Notes: generated by a model not told the origin, from the sequence alone. A stretch of 64,000 bases of DNA from Gillisella vitis (GCF_001541345.2 NZ_LMVL02000004.1:372001-436000), one strand, 5' to 3'. Positions 1 to 9,129 are shown, numbered from the stretch's first letter. A program made the numbers and translations.

Positions 1-299
1 CTGCGATCGTCTGGCCCTTTGCCTCCAAGGACGGCCCGATGGGCAAGGCCCCGCAGGAGCTCGGAACACGCGCCAATATCATGGTCACCCAGGTCGCCTT
101 CCATCCCGCGGAAGAGGTGCTGGCCATTGGCTATATCGACGGCATGGTGCTGGCGGTGCGCCTGGCCGATGGCAAGGAGGCGCTGTTGCGCCGTCCGGGC
201 AAGGGTGCGATCACAAGCCTGGGCTGGAGCGCCAGTGGCAAGCTGCTGGCCTTCGGATCTGACGCTGGCGATTGCGGCGTGATAGATATCGCCGGCTGA
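1..299 (+). CDS. WD40 repeat protein, C-terminal part
   Basis: This is the 3' end of a gene that begins left of the window; the frame is open from base 3. The visible 98 residues read as two beta-propeller blades: 'VAFHPAEEVLAIGYIDG' followed by 'ITSLGWSASGKLLAFGS' have the alternating hydrophobic pattern and the G-x-x-D/S-G turns of WD40 repeats. WD40 propellers are protein-interaction scaffolds; nothing here shows a partner. The stop is followed by a strong intrinsic terminator, so this is the last gene of its transcript. The family call is fairly safe; the specific role is unknown. Confidence 0.7.
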   Translation, partial: AIVWPFASKDGPMGKAPQELGTRANIMVTQVAFHPAEEVLAIGYIDGMVLAVRLADGKEALLRRPGKGAITSLGWSASGKLLAFGSDAGDCGVIDIAG

Positions 300-328
300 T
301 CTCAAGTAAAAAACAATTACGACGAGCA

Positions 329-354
329 AACCAGGGGTAATGCCCTGGTTTTTT
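329..354 (+). terminator. Rho-independent terminator after the WD40 gene
   Basis: The arms AACCAGGG and CCCTGGTT form a perfect 8-bp stem with a six-base loop and run directly into a T tract on the + strand, 30 bases after the stop codon. Confidence 0.85.
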
Positions 355-650
355 AGTATTGAAATCAACTACAGCGCCGCACGCCATATATGACGCGCAA
401 AGGTTCCTGTAGATCATTATATTTAATGCATAATTTTCTCGTTATCTGATGCCGATTTAAAGAATTATGCAATAGATTCAAATTTTAAGGAAAACATAAC
501 CAACCGGAAACTAAAATAAATATGCTTTTTAAAGCGCTCTTGAAAAATAAGCGATGTGTTCAACTTTAGACCATAACCTGGCCACATCACCTCGACGCTT
601 TCGTCCGCGTGATCTGCTCCTCCCGATATCACTTTCTGCGGACGACAACT
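355..650. other. AT-rich intergenic region before the chemoreceptor
   Basis: About 300 bases of markedly AT-rich sequence separate the terminator from the chemoreceptor start. No convincing reading frame is present. It presumably holds the chemoreceptor promoter, but I cannot pick a clear -35/-10 pair. Confidence 0.5.
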
Positions 651-2456
651 ATGAAGCTCAGCATATCCTCCACGGTGATCATTTCCGGCGTGATCCTTGC
701 CGTCGGAGTCGTCATCACACTCGCGACCGCCATGCAGACCCTCCAGCGGCTGAAGGTCAACGGACCGATCTATCAGCAGATCGTCGACAGCAAGGACCTG
801 ATCGCCGATATCCTGCCGCCGCCGCTGTATCTGGTCGAGGCTTATTCCCTGACCAATGAGGCAGCCCTTCAGCCGGATATGGCCGCTATCAATGTCGAGC
901 GCCTGAAACTGCTGAAAAGCCAGTATCAGGAACGCCGGGACTATTGGAAAGGCACAACCCTGCCTGATGCTCTGCGCAGCAAGTTGCAGCAGGATGTTCT
1001 GGTGAAGGGCGATGCCTTTTGGGCGCAAATGGATCAAGCGGTCATTCCGGCCCTGAGCGGCACTGATCCGGCCAAGCTGACGGCCGCCCTCAATGAATTG
1101 AAGGAGCGGTTTCACATCCATGAGGCCGCCGTTAATCAGTTGGTCGATATGGGAAATACCTATGGTAAGCTACGGGAAACCGAAGCCGCCACGGAGACCG
1201 CATCGCGCGAAACCGTCAGCTATGCGCTCGGAAGCGCGCTGATCCTCCTCAGCCTCGCCTCGATTGTCATTGTTCAACGCCGCGCCCTGTCACCGCTGCG
1301 CCATATGACCACGGCCATGACCGCCATGGCCCATGGCAACCTCGATACACCTCCTCCCTACGGCACCCGCACCGATGAAATCGGCGAGATCGCCCATGCC
1401 CTGTCGATCTTTCGCGATGCCGGGCTGGAAAAACGCCGCCTGGAGCAAGAGGCCGATGCCAGCCGCGCCAGCACGGAAGAGCAGCGCCGGCAGCGCGAGG
1501 CCGAGCGTGCCGCCGAGGCGCAAGCCCTGCGCCGCGTGGTCGAAGAACTTGGCGACGGTCTGCATCGGTTGGCCGAATGCAACATGCGCACCACGCTCGA
1601 CACACCGTTCGATGCCCGTTTCGACGTGCTTCGCAGCGATTTCAACGACTCCATCCTGACGCTTCAGACCACTCTGAAGCAGGTTCTCGACGAGACCGGT
1701 TATCTGCAAACCAATAGCCGCGAGATGCGGGACGCCGCCGACAGCCTGGCCAAGCGCACCGAGCAACAGGCCGCCGCCCTTGAAGAAACCGCCGCGGCTC
1801 TCGAAGAGGTCGCCTCGACCGTGAAGGCCTCGACCACAAGAACCCGCGAAACCCGCAGCCTGGTGAGAGATGCTCGTGACTGCACGACGGCCTCCAATGT
1901 GGTGGTGAACAATGCCATTACCGCCATGCAGCGGATTGAAACCGTCTCCGGTGAAATCGGCACGATCATCGGGGTGATCGATGAGATCGCCTTCCAGACC
2001 AATCTCCTGGCGCTGAACGCCGGTGTGGAAGCCGCTCGCGCCGGGGAAGCTGGTAAGGGCTTTGCGGTGGTTGCCCAGGAAGTGCGCGAACTGGCCCAGC
2101 GCTCGGCGGGCGCTGCCAAGCAGATCAAATCGCTGGTGGATCGTTCCAGCACGGAAGTGGCAAGCGGCGTGAAACTGGTGGGAACTGCGGGCGATGCCCT
2201 GACCCAGATTGGCGGCTTTGTCACCAAAATCGATGATAATATCGATGCGATCGCCAAGGCCGCCGAAGAACAGGCAATCGGCCTCCAGCAGATCAGCAGT
2301 TCGGTTAACAGCCTCGACCATATGACCCAGCAGAATGCCGCCATGGTCGAAGAAACCAATGCCATCAGCCAGACACTGGCCGACGGTGCCATCTCTCTTG
2401 TAACCCTCGTCAACCGCTTCCAGCTACCGGCCACGCCCGTGGCTCGGGCAGCGTGA
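651..2456 (+). CDS. Methyl-accepting chemotaxis protein
   Basis: A 601-residue transmembrane chemoreceptor that senses a ligand outside the membrane and controls CheA. An N-terminal membrane helix (about residues 5-28) and a second one (about 193-213) bracket a roughly 165-residue helical periplasmic sensor of the four-helix-bundle type. A HAMP segment (about 215-265) and a coiled-coil linker follow. The cytoplasmic hairpin tip is unmistakable: '[20 protein letters not shown]' then '[12 protein letters not shown]' near residues 440-480. No C-terminal NWETF-type pentapeptide is present, so CheR tethering is not expected. The ATG at 651 is chosen over an in-frame ATG at 609 because it puts the first membrane helix at the N-terminus. 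No che genes are nearby, so it is an orphan receptor. The ligand is unknown. Confidence 0.93.
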   Translation: MKLSISSTVIISGVILAVGVVITLATAMQTLQRLKVNGPIYQQIVDSKDLIADILPPPLYLVEAYSLTNEAALQPDMAAINVERLKLLKSQYQERRDYWKGTTLPDALRSKLQQDVLVKGDAFWAQMDQAVIPALSGTDPAKLTAALNELKERFHIHEAAVNQLVDMGNTYGKLRETEAATETASRETVSYALGSALILLSLASIVIVQRRALSPLRHMTTAMTAMAHGNLDTPPPYGTRTDEIGEIAHALSIFRDAGLEKRRLEQEADASRASTEEQRRQREAERAAEAQALRRVVEELGDGLHRLAECNMRTTLDTPFDARFDVLRSDFNDSILTLQTTLKQVLDETGYLQTNSREMRDAADSLAKRTEQQAAALEETAAALEEVASTVKASTTRTRETRSLVRDARDCTTASNVVVNNAITAMQRIETVSGEIGTIIGVIDEIAFQTNLLALNAGVEAARAGEAGKGFAVVAQEVRELAQRSAGAAKQIKSLVDRSSTEVASGVKLVGTAGDALTQIGGFVTKIDDNIDAIAKAAEEQAIGLQQISSSVNSLDHMTQQNAAMVEETNAISQTLADGAISLVTLVNRFQLPATPVARAA

Positions 2457-2506
2457 GGGCAAAACGCGCATTCTTGCGTGAGTGCAGCCAAATGAGAGAT
2501 CGAAAC

Positions 2507-2539
2507 GGACAATGGCGACCACGAGAGTCGCCATTGTCC
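2507..2539. terminator. Bidirectional terminator hairpin
   Basis: A perfect 13-bp inverted repeat (GGACAATGGCGAC and its complement) with a seven-base loop lies between the convergent chemoreceptor and ompW genes. There is no long T run on either side, but position and stem strength fit a shared terminator. Confidence 0.7.
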
Positions 2540-2557
2540 AGTCTCTTCGCCCGTCGT

Positions 2558-3259
2558 TCAGAAACGGTACGTCACACCGGCGCCGATCAGCCATGGATCA
2601 AGCTTGGCCGTGCCCTTGACCTTGGAGCCGCCAACGGTCGCTTCGAAATCCGGACGCAGATAGTATTTCTTGACGTCGAAGTTAACGCCCCACTTGTCGT
2701 TGATCATGTAGTCGAAACCGACCTGTACTGCGGCACCGAAGGTGTTCTTGACATCGAGCTTGGTGGCGGAGCCGGTCGCCGACTGATTGTAGAACATCGT
2801 ATAGTTGACGCCCGCGCCGATATAGGGCTGGAACTTGCCGAAATCGGTGAAGTGATATTGCAGCGTCACCGTTGGCGGCAGGATCCAGACCTTGCCGAGC
2901 TTGCCCAAGCTACCGATCGAGCCCCCGGCATTGACGTTCGCTGAAGTCGTGCCGAGAATGAGTTCGGCAGCGATGTTGCGATTGAAGAAATAACTGAAAT
3001 CCACTTCCGGCGTGACGCTGTTGCTATAGGACAGGTCGGAACCGCCAATACCATCCACCGAGCCGCCATCATTGGGCACTACGGCCAGCGCACGGGCACG
3101 AACCTGCCAGGGGCTGTAGGGCGTCAGCAGCGATTCGGCTTGCGGAGCGCTTGCCGCCGCCGTCAAATCCGCCGCTGAGGCCATCGGCGTTGCCAAAGAC
3201 AGCGATGCGACAGCAAGGGGCGCAAGCGCTATCAAGCCAAGGGTGCGGTTCGTTGACAT
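2558..3259 (-). CDS. ompW: OmpW family outer membrane protein
   Basis: A 233-residue outer membrane beta-barrel. A signal peptide with an Ala-x-Ala site ('PMASAADL', cut near residue 29) is followed by alternating amphipathic strands and typical OmpW stretches such as 'ILPPTVTLQYHF' and 'FQPYIGAGVNYT'. The chain ends in a C-terminal aromatic ('VTYRF'), as barrel-assembly substrates do. OmpW proteins form an eight-stranded barrel with a hydrophobic channel for small nonpolar molecules. The start has a good GGAGA ribosome-binding site. Monocistronic, ended by the hairpin at 2507-2539. A near-perfect FNR/FixK-type box lies 81 bases upstream, consistent with oxygen control as known for E. coli ompW; this is inferred. 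Confidence 0.9.
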   Translation of the reverse strand: MSTNRTLGLIALAPLAVASLSLATPMASAADLTAAASAPQAESLLTPYSPWQVRARALAVVPNDGGSVDGIGGSDLSYSNSVTPEVDFSYFFNRNIAAELILGTTSANVNAGGSIGSLGKLGKVWILPPTVTLQYHFTDFGKFQPYIGAGVNYTMFYNQSATGSATKLDVKNTFGAAVQVGFDYMINDKWGVNFDVKKYYLRPDFEATVGGSKVKGTAKLDPWLIGAGVTYRF

Positions 3260-3339
3260 GTCGTCTCTCCTTTATCAATTGGTCAGCAGGTCCCCCTGCC
3301 GCATTGCAATCGATTATCGGTGACCGGGCATCACCGTCC

Positions 3340-3353
3340 TTGAGACAAATCAA
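3340..3353. promoter_or_regulatory. FNR/FixK-type box upstream of ompW
   Basis: TTGAG-ACAA-ATCAA matches the FNR/FixK consensus TTGAT-N4-ATCAA at nine of ten fixed positions. It lies about 80 bases upstream of the ompW start, a plausible activator position. Binding is not shown. Confidence 0.45.
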
Positions 3354-3679
3354 GAAAACACAACCTTGCGAAACACCGCCGATATTCAAGTATGGAGTGT
3401 GGCTTCCATGCATCATGTTTTTGATTCCTATCAATTTCCTTTGGAGCAAGACCATCCTTCGACCAAGCCGAAAGAGGTTGCTCACGTGCTCGCGCACAAC
3501 CGGAATAGGAAGGGGTATTTCTCATCGATGCCTCCTATCACCCACTTGTGAGTGGCCGGGCGGCAATTGGAGCGAGACACGTCATTTTCCGTCACGGAAC
3601 TGTTAAAAACGCTTCCTATCGTCTTGCCACTCCGCCGATGTTAGCTTCCCCTCCGCGGATCCTCGTAAAGGATATGGTC
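3354..3679. other. Intergenic region, ompW promoter side to phosphoesterase
   Basis: Short frames here lack ribosome-binding sites and protein-like composition. The last part should contain the promoter of the phosphoesterase gene. A GTG-started extension of that gene from 3548 is open but precedes the signal peptide by 44 residues and is not favoured. Confidence 0.5.
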
Positions 3680-5308
3680 ATGCCCCTTCACCCTCGGCAT
3701 CTAAACATGTGTGCCGGTTCAATTCTCATGTCTGCGTCTCTCTGTCTCACCCCCACCGCCTCGGCGGCGGCTGAGGTCAACACCGCAACGCCGATCAAGC
3801 ATCTGGTGGTGATCTTCCAGGAAAACGTCGCCTTCGACCATTATTTCGCGACCTATCCGCAAGCTGCCAATGTCGAGGGTGAGCCTGCCTTTACCGCCGC
3901 GCCGCAGACGCCTGCGGATATCGATACGCTGGCCCATGCCGGTCTGCTGGAGGACAATCCCAACAAGACCAATCCGGGCAATGGCCCCGATGCCACCGCC
4001 CCGTTCCGTCTCGATCGCACCCAGGCCGCCACCAATTCGCAGAACCATGGTTATACCGCCGAACAGGCCGCCTATGACAATTTCGCCATGGACCTGTTTC
4101 CCGCCAATACCGGGCGCGGCACCAAGGGCGCGGCTGGCGCCTTTGGCACCAAAGGCCAGGTCATGGGCTATTATGACGGCAATACCGTTACGGCGCTGTG
4201 GAACTACGCACAGAATTTTGCCTTGAACGACCGGTCATTCTCCACCAATTTCGGCCCCTCCACCCCCGGCGCCATCAACCTCGTGTCCGGCCAGACCAAT
4301 GGCGTGACCCTGCCGCCCGGCTACACGCTGGAAAAGGACGGCACCTATGCCAAGGGCGAAGTCGTGCCTGATGGCAATGGCGGCTGGACGATGATTTCCG
4401 ATCTCGACCCCACCGGTGATGTCTGCTCGAAAGGCCAGACAGCCCTGATGACCGGACGCAATATCGGCGACCTCCTGAACGACAAGGGCCTGACCTGGGG
4501 CTTTTTCGAGGGCGGCTTCGATCTGACACTCAACAATCCCAATGGCACGACCGGATGCAAGCGCACGACGACATCGGCAATCACCAAGGTCGATGAAGTC
4601 GATTACATTCCCCACCACCAACCCTTCCAATATTATCCCTCGACCGCCAATCCCCAGCATATCCGCCCGAGTTCGGTTGCCGCCATCGGCACCAGCCAGG
4701 ACGGCGGCGCCAACCACCAGTATGACATCAATGATTTCTATGCGGTGTTGAGCAACGGCACTCTGCCCGCCGTCAGTTTCCTGAAGGCGCCCGCCTATCA
4801 GGACGGTCATGCCGGCTATTCCGACCCGCTCGACGAGCAGGAATTCGTTGCCAATGTCGTCAACAAACTTCAGCAATCGCCGGAGTGGAAAGATACCGCT
4901 ATCGTATTGCTTTATGACGATTCCGACGGCTGGTACGACCACGCCCATAACGTCGTCAATCCGTCCAGCATTCCGGTCAAAGGCTATGACGTGCTGAACG
5001 GCACGGCCTGCGGCACCGGAACGCCCTTACCCGGCATCAATGGCCAGCCCGTCCAGGGCCGTTGCGGCTATGGCACGCGCCAGCCATTGCTGGTGATCTC
5101 GCCTTATGCCAAGCAAAACTATGTCGACCACACCCTGACTGACCAGACCTCGGTCATGCGGTTTATCGAGGATAACTGGATGGCTGGGCAAAGGCTGGGC
5201 GGCGGCTCCTTCGATGCCATCGCCGGGTCGCTGAATGGCATGTTCGATTGGTCCCATGCCCGCAGCGATACGCTTATCGTCGATCCGAAGACCGGCCTGA
5301 AAAGCTAG
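3680..5308 (+). CDS. Secreted phosphoesterase (phospholipase C / acid phosphatase family)
   Basis: A 542-residue exported hydrolase of the alkaline-phosphatase superfamily that includes phosphatidylcholine phospholipase C and AcpA-type acid phosphatases. A signal peptide (about residues 1-30, ending 'TPTASAAAEV') precedes 'HLVVIFQENVAFDHYF', the metal-binding E-N-x-x-F-D-H motif that opens the family. Near the C-terminus 'LLYDDSDGWYDHAHN' is the second metal site (D-D-x-x-G-x-x-D-H), and 'GYGTRQPLLVISPYAK' is also typical. The ATG at 3680 is used because AAAGGA sits seven bases before it. It lies 40 bases before a di-haem peroxidase gene, probably co-transcribed. Phosphatase versus phospholipase specificity cannot be decided from the sequence. 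Confidence 0.88.
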   Translation: MPLHPRHLNMCAGSILMSASLCLTPTASAAAEVNTATPIKHLVVIFQENVAFDHYFATYPQAANVEGEPAFTAAPQTPADIDTLAHAGLLEDNPNKTNPGNGPDATAPFRLDRTQAATNSQNHGYTAEQAAYDNFAMDLFPANTGRGTKGAAGAFGTKGQVMGYYDGNTVTALWNYAQNFALNDRSFSTNFGPSTPGAINLVSGQTNGVTLPPGYTLEKDGTYAKGEVVPDGNGGWTMISDLDPTGDVCSKGQTALMTGRNIGDLLNDKGLTWGFFEGGFDLTLNNPNGTTGCKRTTTSAITKVDEVDYIPHHQPFQYYPSTANPQHIRPSSVAAIGTSQDGGANHQYDINDFYAVLSNGTLPAVSFLKAPAYQDGHAGYSDPLDEQEFVANVVNKLQQSPEWKDTAIVLLYDDSDGWYDHAHNVVNPSSIPVKGYDVLNGTACGTGTPLPGINGQPVQGRCGYGTRQPLLVISPYAKQNYVDHTLTDQTSVMRFIEDNWMAGQRLGGGSFDAIAGSLNGMFDWSHARSDTLIVDPKTGLKS

Positions 5309-5348
5309 TGAATCGGGCCGAAAAGTGGGAAACCGAGAGCGGCAGTTC

Positions 5349-6713
5349 ATGGCATTGTTTGACGAAAAATCCCGCCTGCCGCTGCTGGCGCTCGCCCTGT
5401 TGAGCCTGAGCTTTGCAGGCTTAGGCAGGGCGGCCCAGACATTGTCGGAAAACCCCACACGGGGCCAAACCGGCGCACCCGTCCAGCTCAGCGCCGTGGC
5501 ACAATTGGGCAGGGCGTTGTTTTTCGACCAGAGCCTGTCAGGCAGCGGCAAAATGTCCTGTGCGACGTGCCATGATCCGGCCCATCATTACGCTCCGGCC
5601 AACACGCAGGCGGTGCAGATGGGCGGACCCGATCTCAACCTTCCGGGCATCCGCCCCGTGCCGAGCCTTGCCTACAAGATCGCCACGCCTGCTTTCTCGG
5701 TTGGAGCTGAAAATGCCGCCGAGGAAGCGCAGGAAGCCTCGCCGATGGCCGAAGCTTCCGGCACGGCACTTGCCGCGCAAACTGCGATGATCGCCGGGCC
5801 GGTCGCTGGCCAACCTCTCGTCAAAGCCGTGGCCGCCGCCGACAATGCCGTTCCCCAGGGTGGCATGTTCTGGGATGGGCGCGCCGACAGTCTGGAAGAC
5901 CAGGCGTTGGGGCCGCTTTTGTCGCCGTTTGAAATGGCCAATAGCGATGCGGAGGCACTCTATGACAAAATCAAAGCCGAATATGGCGCCAAGCTCACGG
6001 CCCTGTTCGGAAGACAGATCACCGAGGACCAATCCATGGCCTTGTCGGAAATCGGCTTTGCATTGGCCCGCTATCAGGTGGAAGAGCCGTCCTTCCATTC
6101 CTATTCCAGCAAATACGATGCCTATCTGCGCGGACAGGCGCAGCTCACCCCGGCTGAACAGCGTGGGCTCGCCTTGTTCGATGATCCGAAAAAGGGCAAT
6201 TGCGCCTCCTGCCACCTGGATAAGAGCGGCGGCGATGGGCAGATGCCAGCCTTTACCGATTATGAATTCGAGGCGCTCGGCGTGCCGCGCAATCCTGATA
6301 TTCCCGCCAATGCCGACCGGCTCTATTTCGATCTCGGCATTTGCGGGCCAATGCGCCATGACGAATTTTCCGCCCAGCCGCAAAATTGCGGGTTGTTCAA
6401 GACTCCCACCCTGCGCAATGTCGCTGAGCGCGGCGTCTATTTCCACAATGGCGTTTATCGCACACTGGAGGAGGCCACTCGCTTTTATGTGGCCCGGGAC
6501 ACCGATCCGGCCAGCATCTATCCGAAAAATCCGGATGGCAGCATCGACAAATTCAACGACATGCCGGAAGCCTATAGAGGCAATATCGATGTGATCGATG
6601 CGCCCATGGACCGCAAGCCCGGCCAACCGCCCGCATTGAACGAGACCGAAATTGGCGATGTCGTGGCTTTTCTGAAAACACTGACGGATGGATGGGGTGC
6701 GCAGCAACGCTAG
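5349..6713 (+). CDS. Di-haem cytochrome c peroxidase / MauG family protein
   Basis: A 454-residue periplasmic protein with a Sec signal (residues about 1-28, cut after 'GLGRAAQ') and two c-type haem sites: 'SCATCHDPAHH' near residue 70 and 'NCASCHLDKSGG' near residue 285. This spacing is that of the bacterial cytochrome c peroxidase / MauG superfamily, which reduces peroxide or carries out long-range oxidation of a partner protein. It is longer than classical CcpA (about 330 residues), with an Ala-rich insert around residues 115-155. The ATG at 5349 follows GAGAG; a GTG at 5325 is an alternative. It is the second gene after the phosphoesterase; maturation would need cytochrome c biogenesis genes elsewhere. 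Confidence 0.88.
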   Translation: MALFDEKSRLPLLALALLSLSFAGLGRAAQTLSENPTRGQTGAPVQLSAVAQLGRALFFDQSLSGSGKMSCATCHDPAHHYAPANTQAVQMGGPDLNLPGIRPVPSLAYKIATPAFSVGAENAAEEAQEASPMAEASGTALAAQTAMIAGPVAGQPLVKAVAAADNAVPQGGMFWDGRADSLEDQALGPLLSPFEMANSDAEALYDKIKAEYGAKLTALFGRQITEDQSMALSEIGFALARYQVEEPSFHSYSSKYDAYLRGQAQLTPAEQRGLALFDDPKKGNCASCHLDKSGGDGQMPAFTDYEFEALGVPRNPDIPANADRLYFDLGICGPMRHDEFSAQPQNCGLFKTPTLRNVAERGVYFHNGVYRTLEEATRFYVARDTDPASIYPKNPDGSIDKFNDMPEAYRGNIDVIDAPMDRKPGQPPALNETEIGDVVAFLKTLTDGWGAQQR

Positions 6714-6740
6714 GCCGCCGCTCTATATTGCTGCGCACCA

Positions 6741-6765
6741 TCCTCGGTCTGACTGGGACCGAGGA
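6741..6765. terminator. Terminator hairpin between convergent genes
   Basis: TCCTCGGTC and GACCGAGGA form a perfect 9-bp stem with a seven-base loop between the peroxidase stop and the stop of the convergent acetyltransferase gene. Tail T residues are sparse. Confidence 0.55.
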
Positions 6766-6782
6766 CGTATTTCAAAAACTGC

Positions 6783-7373
6783 TTATGCCGCCTTGCGACG
6801 GGCCGGTGCGGTCAGCTTGCGTCCGGAAGCTGAGATCATGCCGACAGCGCCGTCCAGCCAGCCGTGGATCAGTTCCAGCCCGAGGAAACGATCGCGGGCA
6901 AAGGGGCCCGGCATGACAAGATGCATGGTTTTCGCGGCAAAGAAGCCGAAGCGCTCGTAATAAGCGGCATCGCCGACCAGCAGCACGGCACCATGACCAC
7001 GGGTCTTGGCTTCCATCAGGGCGGCGCGCATCAGCTGCGAGCCAACGCCCTTGCCTTCATGCGCGGCATCGACGGCCAACGGCCCGAGCAGCAGGGCATC
7101 GATAACCTGGCCTTCAGCGTTGACGCCAGCCTCGATATTCCACAAGCGCACGGTGCCGATTACATGGCCCTTGCGGTCACGCGCCACCAGCGCCAGCCCT
7201 TCGGCAGGCACACGGCCACGGCGGATCTTTTCAGACGACTTCGTGCGGCGATCCGGCCCCATGGCACGGTCCAGCAACGCCTCGCGCGCCACGACATCGG
7301 CGGGGGTTTCAGCATCGATCTTGAAAGCGGGCTGCGCAAAAAAAGCGCGCACGGTGTTGATAACAGCGGTCAT
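6783..7373 (-). CDS. GNAT family N-acetyltransferase
   Basis: A 196-residue acetyl-CoA-dependent acyltransferase. The central GNAT core is clear: strand 'LLLGPLAVDAAHEGKGVGSQL' carries the acetyl-CoA pyrophosphate loop (R/Q-x-x-G-x-G/A, here H-E-G-K-G-V-G), followed by 'VLLVGDAAYYERFGF', the usual beta5/alpha4 end of the YhbS-like subgroup. The start at 7373 has a perfect AGGAGG site. It lies 75 bases downstream of ornithine decarboxylase on the same strand, suggesting co-transcription and possibly a polyamine-linked substrate, though a hairpin at 7417-7441 separates them. The substrate is not readable from the sequence. Confidence 0.88.
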   Translation of the reverse strand: MTAVINTVRAFFAQPAFKIDAETPADVVAREALLDRAMGPDRRTKSSEKIRRGRVPAEGLALVARDRKGHVIGTVRLWNIEAGVNAEGQVIDALLLGPLAVDAAHEGKGVGSQLMRAALMEAKTRGHGAVLLVGDAAYYERFGFFAAKTMHLVMPGPFARDRFLGLELIHGWLDGAVGMISASGRKLTAPARRKAA

Positions 7374-7416
7374 GGCGACCTCCTGTGCAAAAGAGCGTAA
7401 ATGGTGAGAGAGCAAT

Positions 7417-7441
7417 CCTGCCGGGCTATTCAGCCGGCAGG
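7417..7441 (-). terminator. Hairpin after ornithine decarboxylase
   Basis: CCTGCCGG and CCGGCAGG form an 8-bp GC-rich stem just after the odc stop codon. It lacks a T tract, so it may only attenuate or stabilise the message before the GNAT gene. Confidence 0.4.
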
Positions 7442-7448
7442 CGCACGA

Positions 7449-8582
7449 TCAGATCACATAGGCTTTCAGCGGTTCGAAACCGTTGAAGGCCACCGCCGAA
7501 TAGGTGGTGGTATAGGCGCCGGTACCTTCAATCAGCACATCATCGCCGATGGTCAGCGACAGCGGCAGCGGATACATGTTCTTTTCATACATGACATCAG
7601 CGCTATCGCAGGTCGGGCCAGCCAACACGCAAGGCTCCATTTCGTCGCCGTCATGGGCCGTGCGGATCGGGTAACGGATCGCTTCGTCCATGGTTTCCGC
7701 CAGACCGCCGAACTTGCCGATGTCAAGGAACACCCAGCGATGGGCGTCATTGTCGGACTTCTTCGAGATCAGCACCACTTCCGCCTTGATCACACCGGCA
7801 TTACCAACCATGCCGCGACCGGGCTCAATGATGGTCTGCGGAATGTTGTTGCCGAAATGCTTCTTCAGCGAGGCGTTGATGGCCTGGCCATAGGCTTCGG
7901 CAGACGGAATGTCGCGCAGGTACTTGGTCGGAAAACCACCGCCCATGTTGACCATTTGCAGGTAGATGCCCTGCTTGGCCAGCTGTGCGAACACCCGCTT
8001 GGCATCGCCCAGCGCTGCATCCCAGGCATCGACCTTGGTCATCTGCGAGCCGACATGGAAGGACACGCCGAAGCTTTCCAGGCCATGCTGGTGGGCATAG
8101 ACCAGAACGTCGACGGCCATCTGCGGCACGCAGCCGAACTTGCGCGACAAAGGCCATTCGGCGCCTTCGCCATCGGTCAGGACGCGGCAGAATACGCGAG
8201 CGCCGGGAGCGGCGCGGGCGATCTTTTCGACTTCCTCATGGCTATCGACGGCAAACAGGTTGATGCCGAGCGCGTGCGCCTTGGCAATATCCCGTTCCTT
8301 CTTGATGGTATTGCCAAACGAAATCCGCTGGGCGGTCGCACCGGCAGCAAGCGCCATTTCGATTTCGGCCACGGAGGCGCAATCGAAGTTGGAGCCGAGC
8401 GATGCGAGCAGCGACAGGATTGCCGGCTCCGGGTTTGCCTTGACGGCATAGTAGATGGCGCTGTCTGGCAGGGCGTGGCGGAATGCGCCATAATTATCGC
8501 GCACGACATCAAGATCCACGACGAGGCAAGGGCCTTCAGGACGCTGGGTGTTGATGAAGTCGAGGATGCGAGCGGTGGTCAT
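7449..8582 (-). CDS. odc: Ornithine (lysine/ornithine) decarboxylase, PLP fold type III
   Basis: A 377-residue cytosolic enzyme converting ornithine to putrescine, the first step of polyamine synthesis. It is of the eukaryote-like alanine-racemase-fold type. Lys of 'YYAVKANPEPAIL' (about residue 50) holds the PLP; 'SFHVGSQ', 'MGGGFPTKY' and 'EPGRGMVGNAG' bind the cofactor; 'GPTCDSADVMYE' supplies the catalytic Cys and substrate Asp across the dimer. The length fits bacterial Odc2-type enzymes, some of which also use lysine. The start at 8582 has GAAGGG upstream. The message has a leader of several hundred bases rich in hairpins, pointing to RNA-level control by polyamine status. Confidence 0.92.
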   Translation of the reverse strand: MTTARILDFINTQRPEGPCLVVDLDVVRDNYGAFRHALPDSAIYYAVKANPEPAILSLLASLGSNFDCASVAEIEMALAAGATAQRISFGNTIKKERDIAKAHALGINLFAVDSHEEVEKIARAAPGARVFCRVLTDGEGAEWPLSRKFGCVPQMAVDVLVYAHQHGLESFGVSFHVGSQMTKVDAWDAALGDAKRVFAQLAKQGIYLQMVNMGGGFPTKYLRDIPSAEAYGQAINASLKKHFGNNIPQTIIEPGRGMVGNAGVIKAEVVLISKKSDNDAHRWVFLDIGKFGGLAETMDEAIRYPIRTAHDGDEMEPCVLAGPTCDSADVMYEKNMYPLPLSLTIGDDVLIEGTGAYTTTYSAVAFNGFEPLKAYVI

Positions 8583-9060
8583 GGCGATCCCTTCCATAGT
8601 ACAAAGGTTACCGGAACCCAAAGAGTTCCGGATGGACAAAGTGCGCCGAGACCTCGCTCGAAACCAGTCGGTGGAGACACTGGTACCGTACAAACACTCT
8701 AACGCGGGCGATGGATCAACGCCCTCTTGCCTGAGAGCATCAATCCGCTTTGTCTGCCATGGATTGGTTGGGGAACCCGACCGCACTTCCGGCAATGATG
8801 GTGTGCCTCTTCAGTGACCCCGGCTGATGGAAAGCCGGCAGAGACTAGAAAGGCCCGCACCGTCGTTGCTTCAAGGTGTCCTCGCATTTCCCGGTTGGCC
8901 GGGATAACGACTGGAGGGGTTAATTCCAGGTACCTTACCGATTTCCTCACCACATCGAGGATCGGCGGACACCCACAGGCACGTGCGACTTTGGGCAAGA
9001 CGGAGATAAGAAAACTCGCCGTCATAATCAAGCGGTTTTTGCAAGCCCGCTTCATTTTTT
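8583..9060 (-). ncRNA. Structured 5' leader of odc, candidate speF-type RNA element
   Basis: The stretch between odc and the divergent LysR gene holds no convincing ORF but many stem-loops on the odc-sense strand: CCGGAAC/GTTCCGG at 8611-8631, only 28 bases before the start codon; ACCAGT/ACTGGT at 8663-8684; CCGGCT/AGCCGG at 8820-8838; CCCGG/CCGGG at 8890-8903; and a GGTTGGG/CCCGACC pair near 8766-8782. Alphaproteobacterial ornithine decarboxylase genes are known to carry the conserved speF RNA motif in this position. I could not align it to the family consensus by eye, so the family assignment is an inference from context. The transcription start is not mapped; the upper boundary is approximate. 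Confidence 0.5.
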
Positions 9061-9129
9061 ATGTGTTTTATTATTGAACGAAGTGGGACTATTGTTCACC
9101 CCACATACAAACAATCCTGAGAGGCTCTC

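Noticed and set aside
3596..3620. GGAAC upstream of the phosphoesterase as an EcfG promoter
   Set aside because: No CGTT at the required 16-17-base spacing.
5538..6707. Minus-strand frame opposite the di-haem peroxidase
   Set aside because: The two haem motifs on the + strand settle the coding frame; the antisense frame has none.
7401..8702. Long open frame (over 430 codons) on the + strand opposite ornithine decarboxylase
   Set aside because: Mirror of the well-conserved odc coding sequence in GC-rich DNA; no ribosome-binding site and no recognisable domain.
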